Assembly: GCA_009925585.1 (NCBI GenBank)
Contig: RFYK01000002.1
Span: forward strand, 1-64,000
Direction: 5' to 3'
Source of the DNA: Betaproteobacteria bacterium
Lineage (GTDB): Bacteria; Pseudomonadota; Gammaproteobacteria; Burkholderiales; Burkholderiaceae_C
DNA length: 64,000 nucleotides
The notes beneath the pieces are model-generated. The model was not told where the DNA came from. It searched no databases and saw only the letters and a program-made list of their open reading frames with translations. The translations under genes were made by a program, and so were the position numbers. Below, piece after piece: positions 57,981-64,000 of this stretch; position 1 is the stretch's first letter, and each line of letters starts with the position of its first letter.

Positions 57981-58970
57981 TCAAGAAGAGATGGCGCGTT
58001 GAGCGCGACTGACCCAGGCTTCAAACAACAACCCGGCTTGGTAGGGATGGTCGACGGTTTTGGCCATGGTCATCAATTCACGCGACCAAGCCGACAAGCT
58101 GTCCCAGTGCCCACCGCGTGGCAAATCTTTGGCATTGAAAAAACGCGGTGCTGCGCCTGCTTTGGTACGCAACATGTCATGACAGATTTTTTGCAGAAAT
58201 GACAACACCACCGCGGGGCTGTGGTTTGACAACACGGACACGTCTCCTCTGCTGATTTGCGAGGGCAAGGCACGCCAAGTGCTGGCTTTCATGCCGGATT
58301 GGTAAAGCAACCAAGCGTCATTCGGCCGACCCCCTGCGGCTTGCAACAACACGTTCGCGTCTTCCAGGGGAACCGATTGTTGAACCAACCATTGGGTGGC
58401 CTCTGTCTCCGAGGGCCAAGCCATGGCATGGTGTTGACATCGACTGCGCACGGTGGGCAGCAAGTCTTGGGCAGATTGGCAAGCCAAAATGAAACGTGTG
58501 TCGCCCGGGGGCTCTTCCAGCGTTTTCAACAACGTGTTGGCCGTGACGTGGTTCATGCGCTCGGCGGGACTGATCAACACCACTTTGCCTTGCATCCCCG
58601 CACTGGTCGTTTGGCTGAATGCCAGCATGTCGCGCATGGCTTCAACCCGAATTTCTCGGCTGGGTTTGCGCTTTTTGTCTTCAATGTCTTTGAGTGCTTT
58701 TTCTGGCAATGGCCACGCCCATTCCAACATGTCAACCTCGGGCATGAGCACGGTCAAGTCTGCATGGGCTCGAACTGATATGCCATGACAACTGGGGCAT
58801 GTTCCGCAGGCGCCATGGTCGGTGGGCGAATGGCATAACCATGTCGCTGCCAGTGCCAAACCGAGTTCGTATTGACCCAAACCGGACGGACCTTGCAGCA
58901 AAAAAGCATGCCCCGATCGACGCATCAGCGTGGTGAGTTGGGTTTGTAACCAAGGTGCCAAAGGTGTCAT
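57981..58970 (-). CDS. holB: DNA polymerase III delta-prime subunit
   Basis: A 329-residue clamp-loader subunit. The modified P-loop ([14 protein letters not shown]) lacks the catalytic Lys, as usual for delta-prime. The zinc-binding cysteines are in [10 protein letters not shown] and sensor 1 is [11 protein letters not shown]. The start ATG 58970 gives the expected [10 protein letters not shown]-terminus. The gene overlaps the run-on end of tmk by 239 bases in another frame, and tatD follows ten bases later. Confidence 0.93.
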   Translation of the reverse strand: MTPLAPWLQTQLTTLMRRSGHAFLLQGPSGLGQYELGLALAATWLCHSPTDHGACGTCPSCHGISVRAHADLTVLMPEVDMLEWAWPLPEKALKDIEDKKRKPSREIRVEAMRDMLAFSQTTSAGMQGKVVLISPAERMNHVTANTLLKTLEEPPGDTRFILACQSAQDLLPTVRSRCQHHAMAWPSETEATQWLVQQSVPLEDANVLLQAAGGRPNDAWLLYQSGMKASTWRALPSQISRGDVSVLSNHSPAVVLSFLQKICHDMLRTKAGAAPRFFNAKDLPRGGHWDSLSAWSRELMTMAKTVDHPYQAGLLFEAWVSRAQRAISS

Positions 58971-59583
58971 GCGAACGCCACACCGACTGGCGCACTGTGT
59001 CCATCGGTGCATCTGCTTCGATCAAGGCAAACCTTTTCGGGTCTGCTTGAGCGCGCATGGCATAAGCGTCATGCACATGTTGAAAGAAAGCCAAAGGCTG
59101 AGACTCAAACCGGTCTGGCACACGGGCCGTGGCCAGCCGTTGAGCCGCCACTTGCGGGTTCAGTGAAAACCACAGTGTGAGGTCAGGCTGTCTGAGGGAA
59201 TGATCGGGCAAGGCTTGTACCCAGCGTTCAAGTTGCGACAAGACTTGGGTATCAAAGCCTCGACCACCCCCTTGATAAGCAAAGGTGGCGTCAGTGAAGC
59301 GGTCGCACAACACGACATCGCCTCTGGCCAAGGCGGGCTCAATCACTTGCACCAGATGGTCTCGTCGCGCGGCAAACACCAGCAGGGCTTCGCACAGCGG
59401 GTCCATGGCGTCATGCAACACCATCTCGCGCAGTTTTTCTGCCAAGGCGGTGCCGCCGGGTTCACGGGTTTGAACCACGGCTCGACCATGCGTGCGAAAA
59501 GCATCAGACACGGCTTGTATGTGACTGGATTTACCCGCGCCGTCGATGCCTTCAAAACTGATGAACAAGCCTTTTGAACTCAT
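58732..59583 (-). CDS. tmk: Thymidylate kinase with lost stop codon
   Basis: A 283-residue frame whose first 203 residues are a complete Tmk: P-loop [19 protein letters not shown], the DR motif [18 protein letters not shown] and a LID region near 150. Family members end at about 205-212 residues. Here the frame runs on through [10 protein letters not shown] and then about 75 residues that are holB DNA read out of frame. It phosphorylates dTMP for DNA synthesis. A TGA overlapping the holB ATG exists in another frame, so a small indel near 58975 would explain the loss. It starts five bases after the mltG stop. Confidence 0.88.
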   Translation of the reverse strand: MSSKGLFISFEGIDGAGKSSHIQAVSDAFRTHGRAVVQTREPGGTALAEKLREMVLHDAMDPLCEALLVFAARRDHLVQVIEPALARGDVVLCDRFTDATFAYQGGGRGFDTQVLSQLERWVQALPDHSLRQPDLTLWFSLNPQVAAQRLATARVPDRFESQPLAFFQHVHDAYAMRAQADPKRFALIEADAPMDTVRQSVWRSHDTFGTLVTNPTHHADASIGACFFAARSVRFGSIRTRFGTGSDMVMPFAHRPWRLRNMPQLSWHISSSPCRLDRAHARG

Positions 59584-59588
59584 GCGAA

Positions 59589-60632
59589 CTATTGTGCCTT
59601 GCTGCTGCCTGCGCGCTGGTAGCGGTCCACCGCCGCGTTATGGTCTGCCAAGTTTTCGCTGAATTGGCTGCTGCCGTCGCCACGCGCCACAAAGTACAAG
59701 GCTTTGCTGGTCGCTGGATGCAAGGTGGCTTGCAAAGCCGCCGCACCGGGCATGGCAATCGGTGTGGGCGGCAGGCCTTTGTGAACGTAGGTGTTCCATG
59801 GGTGATCGGTTTGTAAGTCGACCCGGCGCAAATTGCCATCGAAGTCCGCGCCCATGCCGTAGATCACCGTGGGATCGGTTTGCAGCGGCATGTTGATACG
59901 CAAGCGGTTGTGAAACACGCTGGCAATCATGCGTCGGTCGCTGCTCAGACCCGTTTCTTTTTCGACAATGCTCGCCAATATCAATGCCTCTTGTGCGTTT
60001 TTCAAAGGCAAGCCCAAGTCGCGGTTTTGCCAAGCGGTGACCAAGTGTTTGTCCATGGCTTTGGCTGCACGGCGCATCAGGTCTAAATCTGAACTGCCTT
60101 TGCTGAAGTTATAGGTATCAGGAAAAAAACGCCCTTCCGGAGCCACACCCGATTTGCCCAAATGGCTCATGATTTCTTCATCACTCAAGCTGTTTGAATC
60201 GTGCTTTAAAAAATCGGATTTGTTCATCGCTTGTCTGAATTGACGCCAAGTCCAGCCTTCAACCAGTGTGATGTTTTTTAAATTCTCTTCACCTCGCACC
60301 AACTTATTGAGCAATTGAAGCGCAGAGGTTTGCGCGTCAATTTCATAACTGCCAGCGCGAATCAGGCGTGATTGGCCACTGAATTTAAAGTAATAAAACA
60401 ACAGGGTCGGCGAAACATCAACGCCAGACAAGACCACGCTTTGCGCGATAGACCGCACCGATTGACCGGGCTCGATCGAGACATCCACCGTGGTTTGCAA
60501 CAGGGGCAAAGGCCGCCATAACCACCAAGCCCCACTGACACCGACCATCACGGCTGATAACAGCAACAGAACCAACCCTGACCGCCACCAAGTTTTCAAA
60601 AGCCTGTCCTGTGTGTTTGACGAAGCGGACAT
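59589..60632 (-). CDS. mltG: Endolytic murein transglycosylase MltG
   Basis: A 347-residue YceG-like enzyme. A cytoplasmic start, one transmembrane helix at about residues 17-40, a LysM-like domain ([15 protein letters not shown]) and the catalytic domain follow, with the Glu in SIVEKETG and [15 protein letters not shown] and [16 protein letters not shown] complete the signature. It cuts nascent glycan strands and sets their length. ATG 60632 is divergent from ygfZ, leaving 12 bases between them; mltG-tmk-holB is the conserved order. Confidence 0.94.
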   Translation of the reverse strand: MSASSNTQDRLLKTWWRSGLVLLLLSAVMVGVSGAWWLWRPLPLLQTTVDVSIEPGQSVRSIAQSVVLSGVDVSPTLLFYYFKFSGQSRLIRAGSYEIDAQTSALQLLNKLVRGEENLKNITLVEGWTWRQFRQAMNKSDFLKHDSNSLSDEEIMSHLGKSGVAPEGRFFPDTYNFSKGSSDLDLMRRAAKAMDKHLVTAWQNRDLGLPLKNAQEALILASIVEKETGLSSDRRMIASVFHNRLRINMPLQTDPTVIYGMGADFDGNLRRVDLQTDHPWNTYVHKGLPPTPIAMPGAAALQATLHPATSKALYFVARGDGSSQFSENLADHNAAVDRYQRAGSSKAQ

Positions 60633-60644
60633 GATAATGGAGGC

Positions 60645-61454
60645 ATGAATTCCTCTGAAATTGCCATGAACCCTCCTGTGTTGACAACCGTTGGGGCCTG
60701 CGCCCTGCCCCATTTGAGCGTGATTGCCGCCCGAGGCGAAGACGCCGCCCATTTTTTGCACAACCAATTGACCCAAGACTTTGCGCTTTTGGATTTACAG
60801 CACGCCAGACTGGCGGCTTTTTGCAATGCCAAAGGCCGCATGCAAGCCAGCATGGTGGGTTTCAAAACGTCACCGCTTGAGGTGTTGCTGGTGTTGCGGG
60901 CCGACTTGTTGCCGCAAACCCTCAAGCGCTTGTCGATGTTTGTATTGCGCGCCAAAGTGAAACTGACCGATGCCAGTGCCGAGTGGAGGGTCGCAGGACG
61001 GTTCACTGCACATGCTGAATTGGTCACACCTTGGCAGTTGACCCAAGACCAGCGCACTTGGCAAGTGGGCTTGTATCCCGCTGGCGGCCTGGCCAGACAG
61101 TTGTGTGTTTTGCCCACCGAAGAAGCATTGACTGATGCGGTGTCAGACCCCCAGGATTGGTTGCTGGGTGAAGTGCTCAGTGGCGTGGCCGATGTGCAGG
61201 CCGCCACCTTTGAAGCCTTTGTGCCGCAGATGTTGAATTAATTGCAAGCAGGGGAAGACATTTTTCATGTCAGCGACAGCTCACAGCCCGCAGGTCAAGT
61301 CGCGCAAGCGGCATCTCACGCTCAACATGGGCATTGGGCTTTGGTGTGTTTGCAAACCTCTTTCGCGCAACCTGATGCGCTTTACCCGGCTTCCTCACCT
61401 GACAGCCGATTGCAATTGCATCCCCTGCCCTACGCGTTGCGCGACGACATTTGA
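60645..61454 (+). pseudogene. ygfZ: Folate-binding protein YgfZ with internal deletion and in-frame stop
   Basis: Codons 1-198 give a normal YgfZ/GcvT-like N-terminal part ending TFEAFVPQMLN. A TAA stop follows at 61239-61241. The same frame then continues as QAGEDIFHVSDSSQPAGQVA ... LHPLPYALRDDI, the normal YgfZ C-terminus. About 40 residues that should lie between, including the family signature KGCYxGQE, are missing. YgfZ supports iron-sulfur enzymes with folate. Without the signature Cys this copy is almost certainly inactive. A second ATG at 60666 may be the original start; GGAGG sits one base before 60645. Confidence 0.87.
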
Positions 61455-61456
61455 TT

Positions 61457-62570
61457 TCACATGGATGCTTGCAGCATCGCGCGGTAATCGGCCACACTGG
61501 CTTCACGTGGATTGGTTTTGTGCGAATGGTCAGCCAATGCCCCTTGAATGATGGCGTCAAATTGGTCTTCGCTCACCCCCATGGCCGCGAGCCCGCTTGG
61601 CAAACCCAACGCGGCATTCATGCGCTTGATGGCGTCTCCCAAAGTTTGGGCTGCGTGGTTGCCGGGTGCAAGTCCCATGGCCTGCGCCATGCGCTCGAGC
61701 CGATGTTCTTGTTGCATGGAAGGTGCATGCGCATTGAATGCAATCACGGCGGGCAAGAACATGGCGTTCAACGTGCCATGGTGTAACTTGGGGTTGATAC
61801 CTCCCAAGCTGTGGCTGAGCGAATGCACGCATCCCAAGCCTTTTTGAAAAGCCAACGCGCCTTGCATGGACGCGCTCAGCATTTGCAAGCGCGCGTGTTT
61901 GTTCTGTCCCTCGCGGGTGGCGAGTGGAATGTTTGCCCAACCCCGTTGTAAACCGTCCAGCGCAATGCCATCGGCAGGTGGATTGAACGCAGCGGACATG
62001 AATGTTTCCATGCAATGGGCGATCGCGTCCATGCCCGTGGCGGCGGTTAACAAGGGCGGCAAGCCCAGCGTCAAGTCAGGGTCAAGCAAGGCGGTTTTGG
62101 GTACCAAATGCCACGAGTGAAAACCCAGTTTGCGTCCATCGTCAACGATGATGATGGCACCACGCGCCACTTCACTGCCTGTGCCAGCGGTGGTGGGTAT
62201 GGCAATCAGCGGCAACACCTTGTCAGTGATGCGCGGTGAACCCCCTTGTGGCCGCAATGGCCACACCTTTGGCGCAATCCATGGAGGATCCGCCGCCCAA
62301 GGCAATCAAGCCATCGCATTGGTGGTCGAGGCACAGCTGCGTGGCGGCCCGAACCGAAGCCTCTGTCGGGTTCGAAGGTGTGCCATCGTAAACAGTGCAT
62401 GCCACGCCAGGCAGGGCGTCGAGCGCCAACGACAACAAACCCGCTGCTTTGATGCCCGCGTCTGTCACGATCAACGGACGCGTGATGTGGTGTCGTGCGC
62501 ATTCTTCCGCCAGTCGTTGAATGGCGCCGGGTTCAATGTGTATCTGCGTGATGTAAAGAATGCTGGACAT
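61457..62570 (-). pseudogene. Iron-containing alcohol dehydrogenase, split by a deletion with frameshift
   Basis: ATG 62570 opens a normal Fe-ADH N-terminus with GGGSSMDCAKGVAIAAT, but the frame stops at 62223. The downstream half continues in another frame from about 62245: GGSPRITDKVLPLIAIPTTAGTGSEV, TGMDAIAHCMETF and GCVHSLSHSLGG, keeping the metal-site histidines to a normal end at 61457. About 13 residues are missing between the parts, so this is a deletion, not a lone base error. Substrate unknown. Its minus-strand end is three bases from ygfZ. Confidence 0.85.
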
Positions 62571-62627
62571 GGAAAAACCCTCTGAGCGTTGTAGGATGCT
62601 GCGACTTTAACGGACAGCTTTCGACCC

Positions 62628-63485
62628 ATGCAAACCTCTGATTTTCGTTTTTTCCATCCCCTGCGCGTGAGGTGGGTGGAAGTGGACATGCAAAAAATTG
62701 TGTTCAACGGACACTACCTGATGTATTTCGACACCGCGGTGGGCGACTATTGGCGACATTTGGTGTTGCCCTACGAGCAAACCATGCACGATTTGGGTGG
62801 TGATTTGTACGTGGTCAAGTCCACCTTGGAATACAAAGCGTCTGCCGTGTATGACGACTTGTTGCACATTGGCATGCGCTGTCAGCGCATTGGCAATTCT
62901 TCCCTCACCTTTCAAGCCTGCGCGTTTCGTGGCAACCAAGTGTTGGTCACCGGTGAGTTGGTCTATGTCTATGCCGATCCGACCACGCAAACTTCCCAAC
63001 CAGTGCCGCAAGCATTGCGAGACACCTTGCTTGGGTTTGAGCAAGGAGAACCCATGGTCAAACTTCAATTGGGCAGTTGGGGTGCGTTGAAAACGGTGGC
63101 GGGTGCATTGCGTACCGAGGTGTTTGTGCAAGAGCAAGGGGTGAGCCAGGCATTGGAATGGGACGACAAAGATGCATTGAGTTTGCATGCGGTATTGCGC
63201 AACCGCATGGGCTTGGCGGTGGCCACAGGCCGTTTGATGCCTGCGGTGGAAGGCGTGTCCAAAATCGGTCGCATGGCCGTGAAAAAACAGTTGCGTGGAT
63301 TGAAACTGGGCGACCATGTCCTGCAAGGCTTGCTAGAGGCCGCCCAAAAACGTGGTGACAAAGAGGTGGTGCTTCATGCCCAGTGCACTGCAGAGCGGTT
63401 TTACCAACGGCAAGGCTTCATGCGTCGGGGCGAGGTGTTTCAAGAAGCTGACATGGACCATGTCGAAATGTACATCTCATTGTGA
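62628..63485 (+). CDS. Fusion of YbgC/FadM-type acyl-CoA thioesterase with GNAT acetyltransferase
   Basis: A 285-residue protein with two domains. Residues 1-135 form a hot-dog thioesterase (VRWVEVDMQKIVFNGHYLMYFD, likely catalytic Asp20). Residues 145-285 form an ElaA-like GNAT domain (RTEVFVQEQGVSQALEWDD, IGRMAVKKQLRGLKLGDHVL, and the end FYQRQGFMRRGEVF). The order and the lack of a stop or overlap suggest a settled fusion, and I recall similar two-domain proteins in Comamonadaceae. It may release acyl groups from CoA and acetylate an amine; substrates unknown. It is divergent from the broken alcohol dehydrogenase. Confidence 0.86.
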   Translation: MQTSDFRFFHPLRVRWVEVDMQKIVFNGHYLMYFDTAVGDYWRHLVLPYEQTMHDLGGDLYVVKSTLEYKASAVYDDLLHIGMRCQRIGNSSLTFQACAFRGNQVLVTGELVYVYADPTTQTSQPVPQALRDTLLGFEQGEPMVKLQLGSWGALKTVAGALRTEVFVQEQGVSQALEWDDKDALSLHAVLRNRMGLAVATGRLMPAVEGVSKIGRMAVKKQLRGLKLGDHVLQGLLEAAQKRGDKEVVLHAQCTAERFYQRQGFMRRGEVFQEADMDHVEMYISL

Positions 63486-63495
63486 TGTCAAGCAT

Positions 63496-64000
63496 TCACA
63501 AAGCCTGAACCTGACTCGGGTCGGGTCGGTGCAACCACTCGGCCAATTCGTCAGCCAATCGTCCCGCTTCTGCCACGGCGGTTTGCCACACCTTCACCCG
63601 CCCTTTGAAATCGCGGCTGTATGTCATGAAGTCGCTGCGGTCTGGCAGTTTGCCGTTGGGCAATTGCTTCACCCACTGTGGGTTGGGCGACAACACCAAG
63701 GTGGTGTCTAAAAAAGAAGTGGCTTGGTGTCGCCAAGTCAGATGTTTGTCCAACCAACCCGGGACCACTTGTTGTTGAAAATGCGGATAGAGCGTGAGGC
63801 CTTTGGCCCCTCGGTAGTCCAAATGCAAGTGGTAGTCGGTGATCCCGCCATCCCAATAAGCGCCCGTGGGCGCACCGTGGATGTCATGAACCGCGTTCAA
63901 TACAAAAGGAATCGAGCAACTGGCTTGCACGGCATCCAAAAAATTCTCTTCGCTCAGCGCCAGATGCCGGGTGCGGTAGTCCAGCACGCGAAATGGCAAC
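63496..64000 (-). CDS. Patatin-like phospholipase, C-terminal part
   Basis: The gene enters from beyond 64000 and ends at 63496; about 168 codons are visible. SCSIPFVLN and YWDGGITDYH are patatin features, the latter holding the catalytic Asp of the Ser-Asp dyad. The nucleophile GxSxG lies outside the window. Such enzymes hydrolyse phospholipids or other lipids. The reading is open to the window edge. Confidence 0.78.
   Translation of the reverse strand, partial: LPFRVLDYRTRHLALSEENFLDAVQASCSIPFVLNAVHDIHGAPTGAYWDGGITDYHLHLDYRGAKGLTLYPHFQQQVVPGWLDKHLTWRHQATSFLDTTLVLSPNPQWVKQLPNGKLPDRSDFMTYSRDFKGRVKVWQTAVAEAGRLADELAEWLHRPDPSQVQAL

Noticed and set aside
58732-59583. tmk-holB as a functional gene fusion
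   Set aside because: The run-on reads holB DNA out of frame, so no HolB domain is joined; it is a lost stop, not a fusion.

Overview
The window reads as chromosomal DNA of a betaproteobacterium of the order Burkholderiales, most like the family Comamonadaceae (a Limnohabitans/Rhodoferax-like freshwater relative is my guess, not a proof). The reasons are moderate GC, heavy use of TTG for leucine, several TTG/GTG starts, and conserved blocks: odhA-odhB-lpd, scpB-rluB-ndk-rlmN, ispG-hisS-yfgM-bamB-der-hfq-hflX-hflK-hflC-hisZ-purA, smpB/ratA-rnfH-guaB-guaA, and mltG-tmk-holB-tatD. Genes are packed tightly. I saw no tRNA or rRNA gene, insertion sequence, prophage or CRISPR array, and no gene-free stretch above about 300 bases.

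Region by region. 1-2.2 kb (minus): a partial secreted protein, a HerA-like ATPase and an NlpC/P60 hydrolase. 2.3-5.8 kb: acryloyl-CoA reductase, isochorismatase-fold hydrolase and propionyl-CoA synthetase. 6-13 kb: 2-oxoglutarate dehydrogenase E1-E2-E3 and a CoA-transferase. 13-17.6 kb: ZapE, a periplasmic coiled-coil protein, a DinG/YoaA helicase, and BamD on the opposite strand. 17.7-34.4 kb: a long run of plus-strand housekeeping genes for rRNA modification, isoprenoid synthesis, tRNA charging, outer-membrane assembly, ribosome GTPases, RNA chaperone, membrane protease control, and histidine and purine synthesis. 34.4-46 kb: a phosphoribosyltransferase, methionine enzymes, MnmH, TesA, a shortened ABC ATPase, SmpB, RatA-RnfH, GuaB-GuaA, LpxO, MetY and a CoA-binding protein.

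46-54.4 kb is the most unusual part. A cold-shock gene is followed by an IF-1/methyltransferase fusion and a TadA/haloalkane-dehalogenase fusion. Then comes a short-chain dehydrogenase / RuBisCO-like protein / DUF1537 sugar-acid kinase operon, which recalls the D-apionate (OiaX/OiaK) pathway. A frameshifted LD-carboxypeptidase and an aldehyde dehydrogenase close the region. 54.4-64 kb holds a DUF3365 haem protein, an ankyrin protein, a PglL-type glycan ligase, tatD-holB-tmk-mltG, a broken ygfZ, a broken iron alcohol dehydrogenase, a thioesterase-GNAT fusion and a partial patatin.

A theme emerges from comparing proteins with their families. Several genes carry short deletions or lost stops: the ybbA Q-loop, the infA/methyltransferase junction, ldcA, tatD into pglL, tmk into holB, the ygfZ signature motif, and the iron alcohol dehydrogenase. 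pilF and rodZ are also absent from their usual place between rlmN and ispG. This is either deletion-biased gene decay or an assembly artefact, and read mapping across the junctions would decide.
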